Origin: Bacteroidales bacterium
GTDB lineage: Bacteria; Bacteroidota; Bacteroidia; Bacteroidales; F082
DNA length: 64,000 nt
Assembly: GCA_017645275.1 (NCBI GenBank)
Contig: JAGCPH010000046.1
Coordinates: 1 to 64,000 of the forward strand
Direction: 5' to 3'
The notes under the pieces are model-generated. The model made no database searches and had not been told where the DNA came from. It worked only from the letters and a program-made list of their open reading frames with translations. The position numbers and the translations under genes were made by a program. Of the stretch, positions 52,224 through 61,416 are shown piece by piece. Positions within the stretch are counted from its first letter, which is position 1. Every line of letters starts with the position of its first letter.

Positions 52224-52814
52224 ATGAAAAACATTTGTGTTTTTTGCGGAAGTAGCTGGGGTACCGACAAACGCTACGCTGAAGCTGCGGCGCGGCTTGG
52301 CGACGTTCTCGCCGACAACGACTGCACCTTGTATTATGGTGGTGGCAGCATCGGTCTGATGAACGTGATCGCCGACCGTATGCTCGCTCGCGGCAAGCGC
52401 GTCGTAGGCGTGATGCCTGATTTTCTGCTAGATCATGAGATTGGTCACAACGGAATCCAGAAGATGATACCTACCAAGACCATGGCTGAACGCAAGGAAA
52501 TACTGATGCGCGAGTCGGACGCATTCATCGCCATGCCGGGCGGCTTCGGCACCATCGACGAGTTTTCGGAAGTGGTTGTCGCCGACCAACTCAGACTCAT
52601 CGATAAGCCTATAGCTTTATATAACACATTGGGTTATTACGACGATTTGGTGAAATGGATGGAGCGTGGTATCAAAGAAGGCTTCGTACGTGGCGACCAT
52701 CACAAAAACATCATCGTCACCGACGACCCGAAGGAGCTGTTCCAACGGCTGGAACAATATCATCCGGTCACGATGGAAAAATGGATTCATGATATTAAAT
52801 TAGAAAACAAATGA
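52224..52814 (+). CDS. LOG-family nucleoside 5'-monophosphate phosphoribohydrolase
   Basis: 196 residues. The family motif PGGFGTIDEFSEVV (~104-117) is intact, with YGGGSIGLMNVIADRML (~37-53) and the substrate Arg/Glu positions around ERKEILMRESDAF. LOG proteins remove the base from nucleoside monophosphates, releasing ribose 5-phosphate; plant relatives activate cytokinins. The stop overlaps the next start by ATGA, tying it to a deaminase acting on nucleotides, so a role in clearing aberrant or excess NMPs is plausible. Confidence 0.93.
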   Translation: MKNICVFCGSSWGTDKRYAEAAARLGDVLADNDCTLYYGGGSIGLMNVIADRMLARGKRVVGVMPDFLLDHEIGHNGIQKMIPTKTMAERKEILMRESDAFIAMPGGFGTIDEFSEVVVADQLRLIDKPIALYNTLGYYDDLVKWMERGIKEGFVRGDHHKNIIVTDDPKELFQRLEQYHPVTMEKWIHDIKLENK

Positions 52815-53848
52815 ATATAATTGGAATCACAGGAACTTTAGGTGCAGGTAAAGGCACTATTGTGGAATATCTGATTGAAAAGAAAGGTTATGTGCACTAT
52901 TCGGTGCGCGCCTTCCTCGCTGAAGAGATAAAACGTCGTGGCATGGAAGTGAACCGCGACACTTTGACAATGGTAGCCAATGAGTTACGTGCCAACAACA
53001 GCCCTAGCTACATCGCTGAGCAGCTTTACGACCGTGCCTACAACAACGGCAAGGACGCTGTCATCGAGAGCATTCGCACCTCTGGCGAGATTGCAGCGCT
53101 GCGCTCAAAAGGCAACTTCCACTTGTTTGCCGTCGACGCCGACCGTAAAGTGCGTTATGAGCGTATCACCGAACGTAAAAGTGAAACAGACTCAGTGAGT
53201 TACGAGACATTCTGCGCCAACGAGGAACGTGAGATGAACAACGCTGACCCTAACAAACAGAACCTCGGCGAGTGCATCCACCAGGCTGACTATGTGTTCC
53301 AAAACAATGGCAGCATTGAAGACCTTCATAAAAAGGTGGAAGAGGTACTGCAAGATATTGAGAATCAGAAGTATAAACGTCCTTCGTGGGATGAATATTT
53401 CATGAATCTGGCCGACACCGTGGCTGAGCGTGCCACCTGCGACCGTGGTCGTAGCGGCTGTGTCATCGTGAAAGATCGTCAAATATTAGTGACAGGCTAC
53501 GTCGGCTCGCCTCGCGGACTCCCGCATTGCGACGAGGTTGGACACCTGTTCCGTAAGATGATTCACGCTGATGGCCGTATCACCGAACATTGTGTAAGGA
53601 CGGTACATGCCGAGCAGAACGCCATCGCACAGGCCGCCCGCAGAGGCATAGCCCTGGAAGGTGCTACCTTGTATTGCCGCATGACACCATGCCGTACCTG
53701 CGCGATGTTGATAATAAACTGTGGAATCGTGCGCGTGGTGTGCCAGCGCAAATATCATGACGGTGCCGAGTCGGAGGAGATGTTCCGCCAGGCTGGAATC
53801 AAGCTGGAATACGTGTACGACGAAGTGCAGACGTACGAGAGACAGTAA
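52811..53848 (+). CDS. P-loop kinase-like domain fused to dCMP deaminase
   Basis: 345 residues. Residues ~1-185 form an NMP/dephospho-CoA-kinase-like P-loop domain (GTLGAGKGT 8-16, Lys14; VIESIRTSGEI near 84; KVRYERITERKSETD, a basic LID-like stretch). Residues ~190-345 are a deoxycytidylate deaminase: His266 and catalytic Glu268 in RTVHAEQNAIAQ, with Cys294 and Cys297 in TPCRTCAM. The deaminase makes dUMP for dTMP synthesis. A P-loop in front of a cytidine deaminase also occurs in yeast Dcd1 and in antiphage AvcD-type proteins, so both housekeeping and defence readings are possible. Coupled to LOG by ATGA. Confidence 0.88.
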   Translation: MNIIGITGTLGAGKGTIVEYLIEKKGYVHYSVRAFLAEEIKRRGMEVNRDTLTMVANELRANNSPSYIAEQLYDRAYNNGKDAVIESIRTSGEIAALRSKGNFHLFAVDADRKVRYERITERKSETDSVSYETFCANEEREMNNADPNKQNLGECIHQADYVFQNNGSIEDLHKKVEEVLQDIENQKYKRPSWDEYFMNLADTVAERATCDRGRSGCVIVKDRQILVTGYVGSPRGLPHCDEVGHLFRKMIHADGRITEHCVRTVHAEQNAIAQAARRGIALEGATLYCRMTPCRTCAMLIINCGIVRVVCQRKYHDGAESEEMFRQAGIKLEYVYDEVQTYERQ

Positions 53849-53852
53849 TTCT

Positions 53853-53917
53853 TGGTTAAAAGATAAAAGTTAAAGGTTAAAAGGCTTTTAACTTTACTCT
53901 TTTAACTTTTAACTCTA
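53853..53917. repeat. Heptamer array (AGTTAAA), inverted, between convergent deaminase and pdxA genes
   Basis: Left arm GGTTAAA, AGATAAA, AGTTAAA, GGTTAAA; right arm with complementary TTTTAAC and TTTAACT units. It begins four bases after the deaminase stop and contains the pdxA stop and its last residues (RVKS). Confidence 0.85.
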
Positions 53918-54921
53918 TTATTCAGAATATCAATCGCAAGATAAATAGCATGTCGCATTGCCTCCGGGTCGGCGACATTCTTATTTGCTATATCGTAGCC
54001 AGTGCCGTGTGTAGTGGAGGTGCGTATTACGGGTAGTCCTGCGGTGAAGCTCACCCCGCCGTCGACGGCGAGCACCCGGAACGGCGTGAGACCCTGGTCG
54101 TGGTACATGCTCAGGATGCCGTCGTATTTGCGCCAGGCGTCAGAGCCGAAGAAACCATCGGCAGGGAAGGGACCGAATGCCATAATACCTTGATCTTTAA
54201 CGACTTCCATCGCTGGCTTTATAATTTCATGTTCTTCGCTTCCCATGATGTTGTTGTCGCCTGCATGAGGATTCAAGCCCAAAACCGCAATCTTTGGCGC
54301 CACTATGTTGAAGTCTTTTATCAACGAAGCGTTCATGAGTTTCAACTTCTTGATAATCAAGTCTTTAGTGATTGTTGCCGGCACGTCTCTCAACGGGATA
54401 TGGTTGGTCACGAAGCCGATGCGCATCTGATGGTTGACAAGTAGCGTAATGTATTCATTTTCAGGGAAAAACGACTTTATGTAATCAGTCTGACCTTTGA
54501 ATTTGAACTGCTCCGAGATGATGTTGCTTTTGTTGATTGGTGCTGTCACCAGTGCATCGATGAGGCCGTTGCGCAGGTCGTTGGTGGCGAGTTTCAGTGC
54601 TGCGAACGATGCCTTTCCCGCTATCGGAGTGGAGAAACCCGGCTCCACCTTGAGTTCTTCATCAGTGTGGTTGATGATGTTGATGCGTTTCTGCTGCGCC
54701 TGCGACGCGTCACGTATCACAGCGTAAGACATCTCTTCCATGCCGAAATTTTTCTTGTAGTACGAAAAAACTTTCGACTGGCCGTAAACGATTGGAGTAA
54801 ACGATTCAAAAATGCGTGAGTCTGCTAAAACCTTGAGAATCACTTCATAACCGATGCCGTTGATATCACCTTGGGTGAGACCTATTCTCGGAAGATTGGA
54901 TGTCTTGATGGGTGGTGTCAT
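53902..54921 (-). CDS. pdxA: 4-hydroxythreonine-4-phosphate dehydrogenase
   Basis: 339 residues. It oxidises 4-hydroxythreonine 4-phosphate in the DXP-dependent route to pyridoxal phosphate. Motifs visible are LTQGDINGIGYEVILK (~15-30), LVTAPINKSNI with FKGQTDYI, the metal His region FVTNHIPLRDVP and NPHAGDNNIMGSEE, and MYHDQGLTPFRVLAVDGGVSFTAGLP. The product cofactor is used by the alanine racemase encoded next door on the opposite strand. A weak -7 box (TAATTTTGA) is at 54945-54953. Confidence 0.96.
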   Translation of the reverse strand: MTPPIKTSNLPRIGLTQGDINGIGYEVILKVLADSRIFESFTPIVYGQSKVFSYYKKNFGMEEMSYAVIRDASQAQQKRINIINHTDEELKVEPGFSTPIAGKASFAALKLATNDLRNGLIDALVTAPINKSNIISEQFKFKGQTDYIKSFFPENEYITLLVNHQMRIGFVTNHIPLRDVPATITKDLIIKKLKLMNASLIKDFNIVAPKIAVLGLNPHAGDNNIMGSEEHEIIKPAMEVVKDQGIMAFGPFPADGFFGSDAWRKYDGILSMYHDQGLTPFRVLAVDGGVSFTAGLPVIRTSTTHGTGYDIANKNVADPEAMRHAIYLAIDILNNRVKS

Positions 54922-55025
54922 GGAAAAAGCTCGTTTTTAAAGCGTCAAAATTACAAAATGATTTTCAAAATTCCAAATTAATTTTAATAAATTTTTAAAA
55001 ATCAATTATTTATGTAAAAATTTCG

Positions 55026-55034
55026 TAACTTTGC
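55026..55034 (+). promoter_or_regulatory. -7 box of murF-alr, three bases before the ATG
   Basis: TAACTTTGC (55026-55034) is followed by ATT and then the ATG at 55038. The transcript should begin at or beside the start codon, predicting a leaderless mRNA. No clear TTTG -33 box is visible. Confidence 0.6.
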
Positions 55035-55037
55035 ATT

Positions 55038-57593
55038 ATGCAAAACGAAGGTTATACGATCAAACGCATTGCCTCAATAATTGGAGGTGAAGTTGTTGGT
55101 AATCAATCAGATACAATGGTTGTCGAAGATATTCTTTTCGACAGCAGACTGCTTATTGACGCTGAAAATACGTTGTTTTTCGCACTTAACAGCGGACGCA
55201 ACGACGGACACAAATATATCAAAGATTTGTACGAAAAAGGCGTAAAAGCGTTTGTCATTTCACGCAAAAACATTGAGAATTATGATGTTAAGGCGCAAAT
55301 TTCTACGCTTCAGCAATATTCCGATGCTGTTTTTGTGGTCGTCGACGACACTTTTGTGGCCTTGCAGACTCTCGCCGCGTATCATCGTATGCAATTCGAC
55401 ATCCCAGTGGTCGGCATCACTGGAAGCAATGGCAAAACGGTGGTGAAGGAGTGGCTGTATCAGATTTTGTCGCCCTCGATGTCGGTGTGCCGCAGCCCGA
55501 AGAGCTATAATTCGCAGATTGGCGTACCACTGTCGGTATGGCAGATGAATCACACCCACGATATCGCCATTTTCGAAGCTGGAATCTCACGTCCGGGCGA
55601 GATGGAGAAACTGCGCGACATCATCAAGCCTACAATAGGCGTTTTCACCAATATCGGTGCCGCACATGGAAAGAATTTTGAAAATGTGGGGCAAAAAATA
55701 GAGGAGAAGCTGAAACTGTTTGCAGAAACCAACAAATTGGTTTATTGTTCTGACAATATAGAAATATCTTCTGCAGTTACCAATGCTCAAATTCCTGCTT
55801 TCTCTTGGAGCAAAACCGATAAAAATGCAGATTTGTTTGTTTCAGAAATAAATATCACCGATAAAACTAACATTTTTGCAATTTATCAAAATAAAAAACT
55901 AAACATCACCATCCCTTTCATCGACAACGCCTCCATCGAGAACGCAATCAACTGCTGGTGTGTGGCGTTGCTGCTGAACGTCCCGAACGAACAGATCGCC
56001 GAACGTATGGCACATCTTGAGGTCGTGGAGATGCGAATGGAGCTCAAAGCTGGTGTACGTAACTGCTTGATTATCAATGATTCATACAATAACGACCGTA
56101 ACGCTCTTGCCATCGCGCTCGACTTCATGAATGCGCAACATCACGACAACAAGGTGCTGATACTGTCAGATATTTTGCAGAGCGAACAAAAAGAGGAAGA
56201 TCTATATAAAGACATCGCCCAACTCATTGAAAATAAGGGCGTTGACACGTTTATAGGCATCGGACCCGCCATCTCTAAAAATATGGACAAGGCATGCCTT
56301 GTCCCAACAGGTCAAGATGTTTCATCCAGTAAGGATAAGGCATGCCTTATCCAATATTTCTACAAGTCGACAAGTGATTTCCTCAACAACCACCCGATGA
56401 AACTATTTGAAAATCAGATAGTTCTGCTCAAAGGCGCACGTAGCTTCGAGTTTGAGCGCATCATGAAGGTGTTGCAGCAGAAATCGCATGAGACGGTGCT
56501 CGAAATCAACCTCGACAACCTCATCAAAAACCTTAACTATTATCGCGGCAAGCTGAAAAAAGAGACCAAGATGATGGTGATGGTGAAGGCTTTCGCATAT
56601 GGCAGCGGCAACTACGAGGTGTCAAACGCTCTCGCATTCCATCATGTTGATTATCTTACTGTTGCGTATGCCGACGAGGGTGTGGACCTGCGCAACCGCG
56701 GCATAAAACTGCCAATAATGGTGATGACGCCGGAAACCAACACCTTCGACACCATCATCCTTAACGACCTTGAGCCTGACATCTACAGCTTCCGTTGCCT
56801 ATCGCAGCTGGAAGACGCAATAAATCAATTGGATAGACCTCTCGGCAAGCCTGTCGGCATTCATATAAAAGTTGACACTGGTATGCACCGACTTGGGTTC
56901 CTCCCAGAGGAGATCGACACCTTGATAGAGCGTGTGAAAGCAAATCCAAGTCTCCGCATCATGAGCGTTTTCTCACATTTTGCTACAAGTGACATGCCTG
57001 AGGAAGACGATTTTGTGAAGCATCAGATCGGGCAGTTCGAGCTGATGAGTTCTAAGATTGTGGCGGCATTCCCATACAAGATAATGCGTCATCTTTTGAA
57101 TACCGCCGGCATCACCCGATTTACTGATTATCAATACGATATGGTGCGTCTTGGCATCGGTGTGTATGGCGTGGCGGTCGTCGATGAGGACCGTGGTAAG
57201 CTCCACAACGTGATGTCGCTGAAGTCGACAATCAAGCAGATAAAGGAATACGGACCAGGCGAGACCATCGGATACGGTCGTCATGGAAAGATCACAAAAC
57301 CTTCGCGGATAGCAGTGATTCCTATCGGTTACGCCGACGGATTACGCCGTCAGCTTGGCAACGGCAAGGCCTGTTTCTGGGTCAACGGCAAGCCGGCGCC
57401 TATAATCGGCAACATTTGCATGGACCTCACCATGATCGACGTCACTGGCATCGATTGTCAGGAAGACGACACAGCGGTGTTGTTCGACGACAACCATCCG
57501 ATTGAGATTATAGCGGAAGCCTGCGACACGATTCCATACGAAATCATGACGCGTATCTCTCAACGCGTGAAGAGAATATACACCAAGGAATAA
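55038..57593 (+). CDS. murF-alr: Fused UDP-MurNAc-tripeptide:D-Ala-D-Ala ligase (MurF) and alanine racemase (Alr)
   Basis: 851 residues. The N-terminal half is MurF, with the P-loop GITGSNGKTVVKEW (Lys133), HDIAIFEAGISRPGEM and IINDSYNNDRNAL. The second half, from ~485, is a PLP-type alanine racemase with the PLP Lys517 in VMVKAFAYGSG, the late Tyr in YDMVRLGIGVYGV and NICMDLTMIDV. Racemase and ligase act at the two ends of D-Ala supply to peptidoglycan. The fusion is usual in Bacteroidetes. At ~416-439 a palindrome pair inserts DKACLVPTGQDVSSSKDKACL into MurF domain 3, in frame. The stop TAA is the first codon of a 36-base palindrome. Confidence 0.95.
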   Translation: MQNEGYTIKRIASIIGGEVVGNQSDTMVVEDILFDSRLLIDAENTLFFALNSGRNDGHKYIKDLYEKGVKAFVISRKNIENYDVKAQISTLQQYSDAVFVVVDDTFVALQTLAAYHRMQFDIPVVGITGSNGKTVVKEWLYQILSPSMSVCRSPKSYNSQIGVPLSVWQMNHTHDIAIFEAGISRPGEMEKLRDIIKPTIGVFTNIGAAHGKNFENVGQKIEEKLKLFAETNKLVYCSDNIEISSAVTNAQIPAFSWSKTDKNADLFVSEINITDKTNIFAIYQNKKLNITIPFIDNASIENAINCWCVALLLNVPNEQIAERMAHLEVVEMRMELKAGVRNCLIINDSYNNDRNALAIALDFMNAQHHDNKVLILSDILQSEQKEEDLYKDIAQLIENKGVDTFIGIGPAISKNMDKACLVPTGQDVSSSKDKACLIQYFYKSTSDFLNNHPMKLFENQIVLLKGARSFEFERIMKVLQQKSHETVLEINLDNLIKNLNYYRGKLKKETKMMVMVKAFAYGSGNYEVSNALAFHHVDYLTVAYADEGVDLRNRGIKLPIMVMTPETNTFDTIILNDLEPDIYSFRCLSQLEDAINQLDRPLGKPVGIHIKVDTGMHRLGFLPEEIDTLIERVKANPSLRIMSVFSHFATSDMPEEDDFVKHQIGQFELMSSKIVAAFPYKIMRHLLNTAGITRFTDYQYDMVRLGIGVYGVAVVDEDRGKLHNVMSLKSTIKQIKEYGPGETIGYGRHGKITKPSRIAVIPIGYADGLRRQLGNGKACFWVNGKPAPIIGNICMDLTMIDVTGIDCQEDDTAVLFDDNHPIEIIAEACDTIPYEIMTRISQRVKRIYTKE
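56285..56304. repeat. Coding palindrome GGACAAGGCATGCCTTGTCC in murF-alr
   Basis: Identical to the copy at 21320-21339 in the ComEA-like gene, with shared flank CCAAC-N-GGT. Read in frame as DKACLVPTG. Confidence 0.9.
56333..56352. repeat. Coding palindrome GGATAAGGCATGCCTTATCC in murF-alr
   Basis: The second palindrome of the pair, 28 bases after the first, preceded by GTAA as in the ComEA-like gene. Read in frame as KDKACLIQ. Compensating changes (T/A for C/G on both arms) keep the stem perfect. Confidence 0.9.
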
Positions 57594-57626
57594 TGTAGAG
57601 ACGCACGGCCGTGCGTCTCTACATTA
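57591..57626. repeat. 36-base GAGACGCACGG palindrome over the murF-alr stop
   Basis: The longest copy: TAATGTAGAGACGCACGG and its exact complement. The first three bases are the murF-alr stop codon; the far end lies two bases from the convergent phosphoesterase stop (57628). It could serve both genes as a terminator. Confidence 0.9.
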
Positions 57627-57627
57627 T

Positions 57628-58686
57628 TTATATTTTTTTCAACAAAATCAAATAAACCGGGAAGTGGTCGCTATATCCTGCGAGCCACACGCCGCCGGCA
57701 AACGAACGCCACGGATAACCGTTGTAGCGGCCATCGTGTTGTTTGAGGTATTCTTTGGAATGCACCATCGGCTTGAGCAACTGATATGTGGCGTATGGGT
57801 CGTTCTCGTCTTTCAACAGTGCCGGCGTGATGATACATTGGTCGAGCACGCCTTTCACGTCGCGGTAGTAGTTGGTGCCTTCGCCATTCTTATGCATCTT
57901 CCACATGGGGTTGAAGAAATCGCCCTCCTGCATGTCTTCGACACGTCCTTTGGCTCTCAGACCCTCAATGATACTCTTGTTGGTCGGGTAGTCGTTGTAG
58001 TCGCCCATCATCACTATTTTGGCTCCGGGTTTCTCGGCGAGTATGGAGTCGGCGATATGACGGCAGAGGTTTGCGGCAGCCATACGTCCGGGCAATGAGC
58101 GTTTCTCGCCGCCATAACGAGACGGCCAGTGCATCACGATGAAGCTGAACTCCTCATCGTCGAGGATGCCTGTCACCACGAGCTGGTCACGTGAGATGAA
58201 GTTAGGCTGTCCCGGCACATTCAGACGATATGACTTATGGTTAGTCACTTTGAAGAACTGCGGGTTATAAAGCAATCCCACGTCGACACCACGGCGGTCG
58301 GGCGAGTCGTAATGCACAATCTGGTAGTTACGGCTGGCTATCTCAGGCTGTTTTACCAGATCTTCCAGCACATGACGGTTTTCAATCTCGCAGACGCCCA
58401 GCACCCACAAGCCTTCAGCGTTATGAATCTTGTCGCTCGGGTCGGTGCCTATCGTCGAGATGGCGTATGCCATATTATGCAGCTTGGTGGTATATTTCTC
58501 CGTGTTCCAAGCATTTTTGCCCTGAGGCAGAAACTCTTCGTCGTTTTTGATCGGGTCGTTGATCGTATCATAAAGATTCTCAAGGTTATAAAACCCGACA
58601 AGACCAATTTTGCCCGACTGTTGGGCGGTCATGGAGGTGATGGCAAAAAGCATCACGATTGCCAAAAGATTTAATCTCTTCAACAT
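57628..58686 (-). CDS. Secreted endonuclease/exonuclease/phosphatase (EEP) family protein
   Basis: 352 residues. Signal peptide to MTAQ (~21). The EEP metallo-fold shows VGFYNLENLYDTIND (~29-43, catalytic Asn and Glu), GVCEIENRHVLEDL, MHWPSRYGGEKRS, MGDYNDYPTN (~218-227) and the final AGYSDHFPVYLIL (Asp-His). The fold cuts nucleic acids or phosphodiesters; export suggests use of outside DNA, RNA or phosphate esters. It faces the TonB receptor-DUF5689 cluster divergently; a -7 box TAACTTTGT is at 58705-58713. Confidence 0.93.
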   Translation of the reverse strand: MLKRLNLLAIVMLFAITSMTAQQSGKIGLVGFYNLENLYDTINDPIKNDEEFLPQGKNAWNTEKYTTKLHNMAYAISTIGTDPSDKIHNAEGLWVLGVCEIENRHVLEDLVKQPEIASRNYQIVHYDSPDRRGVDVGLLYNPQFFKVTNHKSYRLNVPGQPNFISRDQLVVTGILDDEEFSFIVMHWPSRYGGEKRSLPGRMAAANLCRHIADSILAEKPGAKIVMMGDYNDYPTNKSIIEGLRAKGRVEDMQEGDFFNPMWKMHKNGEGTNYYRDVKGVLDQCIITPALLKDENDPYATYQLLKPMVHSKEYLKQHDGRYNGYPWRSFAGGVWLAGYSDHFPVYLILLKKI

Positions 58687-58704
58687 AAATCAAAATATTT
58701 GGGT

Positions 58705-58800
58705 ACAAAGTTAGATAAAAATTTTCAAACGGCAATGAAAAAGATTAATAATTAATTTTCACCTTTTTTATTTTTATAAGGAAAAAAAATCTAACTTTGC
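58705..58800. promoter_or_regulatory. Divergent promoters for the EEP gene (minus) and the TonB receptor operon (plus)
   Basis: TAACTTTGT on minus (58705-58713) and TAACTTTGC on plus (58792-58800) face outward. The ~80 bases between are A/T rich without a clear palindrome. Confidence 0.55.
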
Positions 58801-58818
58801 ATGATTAAAATTTGTTAA

Positions 58819-61398
58819 ATGAAAAAGTATCTACTATTAATTCTGATTGCGGCATTTGGTCTGAGACTGAATGCACAACTGGTGGAGAACGTCACTGTGT
58901 TGAACGACACTGTCAAAGACGAAAACACTACATTGCCCACAATCATCATGATTGATACGGATTACGATGATGCTCAAAGCTCGACGGATATCTCGAGTTT
59001 TCTTCAGTCGTCGCGTGACGCGTTCAATAGCATCGCGGCATACAACTTCAGCACAAGAAGGTTCCGCATACGTGCTTACGACTCGAAATACACCGAGGTC
59101 CTGATCAACGGCGTGGTGATGAACGACCCTGATGGCGGTCGCCCGTACTACTCCAACTGGGGAGGACTCAACGACGTTATGCGTAACTCTGTGGTATTGG
59201 TTAACTCAGGTGTCGCATACGATGCCTTCGGAGGTCCGGGCGGCATCACGGCAATCTTCACGAGAGCCAGCTTGTATCGTAAGCAGGCCTCGCTGAGCTA
59301 TTCGCTGTCGAACCGTTCGTATAACCACCGCCTGATGCTTACCTACAGCACCGGCATGATGAAAAACGGATGGGCTTTTACGGCTTCAGTGTCAGGGCGT
59401 TACACTCCTATGGACAGTCCTGTAAACTGGTCGGAAGGCACATGGTATGCGGGAACAAGCTATTTCTTGTCGGCTGAGAAGAGACTGAACAAGAAACATT
59501 CGTTGGGATTGCTGGTGTTTGGGTCGCCATCGACACGCGCTACGACATCGCCTGCGGTGCAGGAGACATTTGACCTTTTGAACGACAACTATTACAACCC
59601 TAACTGGGGTTGGCAGACTGACAAAAACGGCAAGCGTTTCAAACGTAACGCGCGCGTGAGCTCATACCATCAGCCGATGTTCCAGCTTCAGCATTACTGG
59701 ACTCCGAACACAAGATTGCAGGTCAACACCACACTTTATTACTGGTTCGGCAAAGGCGGCTCAACAGCACTCGAATGGGGTGAGGCGGCAGACCCGCGTC
59801 CCGACTACTACCGTAACCTCCCGAGCTATTACAAATATATGCTCGACCTCGGCAAGGATGGCTATACCTATCAAGGCTATCTGGATTATACCAACCAGTG
59901 GATAAATGATGAAAATATGCATCAGATCAACTGGGATAACCTCTATGCAGCCAACTCGAGAAACCTTAAAACCGTCATTAACGCCAACAACTCCAGCGAT
60001 AACATAACAGGTTATTTCTCGAAATATATCGTAGAGGAACGCCGTCAGGATAAGAACCAATACGGTCTCTCAAGCACTTTCAAATACGATATAAACCCGA
60101 ACACACATGTCTACGGAGGCATCAAGGCGGGCATGTCGAAGACCCATTATTATAAGAAAGTAGCCGACCTGCTTGGTGGTGACTATTACCTCGACATCGA
60201 CAAATACGCCGACGGAGAGGCATTCGATATCACCGATGAGCAGCAGACCAACATACGCAACAAAAACCACGTGGCAACCGTTGGCGATATCATTTCCTAT
60301 GACTATATCGCAAATGTCAATAAAATTATCGCATGGGGTGAGCTAACCTGGGTGAAGAGACGCTGGTCGACATACGCTGGCGTTGAAGCCGACTACACAC
60401 AGATCTTCCGTACCGGTAACTTCGAAAACGGCCGTTTCCTTGGCAACGAGTCATACGGTGACTCCAAGAAACTCAACCTCGTCAATGGCAGCTTCAAGGC
60501 TGGTGCCAGCTACGCCCTCAACGGACGCAATTATGTCGTCGCCAATATAATGCTTAAGAGCCAGGCTCCTGAGTTCAGAAGTGTTTTCGTGGCACCGCGC
60601 GTGCGCAACACCATAGTGAACAACGTCGACAACGAGAAAATCTTCGGCTTCGACCTTGCCTACGAATACCGCTCACCAATGATAAAGGCACGTGTTGCAG
60701 CATACCAGACACATTTTTCCGATCTCACCTGGAACCGCTCGTTCTACTATGAGTCGACAGGCAAATATGTCAACTACATAATGAACGACATCGAGCAGAT
60801 TTCACAAGGAATCGAGCTCGGTGCCGATATCAACATCACACCGACCATCAGCGCACAGCTGGCAGGTTCAGTGGGCGAACACCGTTATGCCAACCGTCCG
60901 AAAGTGTATGTCTATGAGGATAACGACGCACACGCCATCTACGACGGCGAAACCGTTTACCTTGAGAATTACTATGTAGGCGATATGCCGCAGACGGTGG
61001 GCTCTATCGGGTTGAAGTATAACTCGCCAAAATACTGGTGGGTCAGCGTCAACGCCAACTACTTCGGCAACTATTACCTTGCTGTCAACCCTACAAACCA
61101 TACCATCGAGACTTTCCAGAATCTGTATGACGGAGATTATCGTGTCGATATGCTTCTTAAGCAGGAAAAACTCGACGACGCATTCACAGTTGACCTTTAT
61201 TGCGGCAAGTCGTGGAACTATAAAGGTTTTTACATCTTGCTTAACTTGAGTGTCAACAACTTGCTCAACAACAAGAACATAGTCCTTTACGGTTACGAAC
61301 AGCTTCGTTCCGACTACGACGAGCCAGAGCGTTTCCCTTCGAAATACTCTTATCTCTACGGCATCAATTATTTCTTAAGTTTAACTATCAGATACTAA
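58819..61398 (+). CDS. TonB-dependent outer-membrane receptor
   Basis: 859 residues. Signal peptide to RLNAQ (~20). A plug-like domain (~60-160) has SSRDAFNSIAAYNFSTRRFRIRAY, VLINGVVMNDPDGG and SVVLVNSGVAYDAFGGPGGI, the N-G-V and G-G-P-x-G-I elements of TonB plugs. About 20 aromatic beta-strands follow, ending LSLTIRY with a C-terminal aromatic, as in outer-membrane barrels. The usual N-terminal carboxypeptidase-regulatory domain of SusC proteins is absent, and no SusD follows; two DUF5689 lipoproteins follow instead. The cargo is unknown; the EEP neighbour hints at nucleotides or phosphate compounds. Confidence 0.9.
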   Translation: MKKYLLLILIAAFGLRLNAQLVENVTVLNDTVKDENTTLPTIIMIDTDYDDAQSSTDISSFLQSSRDAFNSIAAYNFSTRRFRIRAYDSKYTEVLINGVVMNDPDGGRPYYSNWGGLNDVMRNSVVLVNSGVAYDAFGGPGGITAIFTRASLYRKQASLSYSLSNRSYNHRLMLTYSTGMMKNGWAFTASVSGRYTPMDSPVNWSEGTWYAGTSYFLSAEKRLNKKHSLGLLVFGSPSTRATTSPAVQETFDLLNDNYYNPNWGWQTDKNGKRFKRNARVSSYHQPMFQLQHYWTPNTRLQVNTTLYYWFGKGGSTALEWGEAADPRPDYYRNLPSYYKYMLDLGKDGYTYQGYLDYTNQWINDENMHQINWDNLYAANSRNLKTVINANNSSDNITGYFSKYIVEERRQDKNQYGLSSTFKYDINPNTHVYGGIKAGMSKTHYYKKVADLLGGDYYLDIDKYADGEAFDITDEQQTNIRNKNHVATVGDIISYDYIANVNKIIAWGELTWVKRRWSTYAGVEADYTQIFRTGNFENGRFLGNESYGDSKKLNLVNGSFKAGASYALNGRNYVVANIMLKSQAPEFRSVFVAPRVRNTIVNNVDNEKIFGFDLAYEYRSPMIKARVAAYQTHFSDLTWNRSFYYESTGKYVNYIMNDIEQISQGIELGADINITPTISAQLAGSVGEHRYANRPKVYVYEDNDAHAIYDGETVYLENYYVGDMPQTVGSIGLKYNSPKYWWVSVNANYFGNYYLAVNPTNHTIETFQNLYDGDYRVDMLLKQEKLDDAFTVDLYCGKSWNYKGFYILLNLSVNNLLNNKNIVLYGYEQLRSDYDEPERFPSKYSYLYGINYFLSLTIRY

Positions 61399-61416
61399 TT
61401 TGAAAGGAGTGATATC

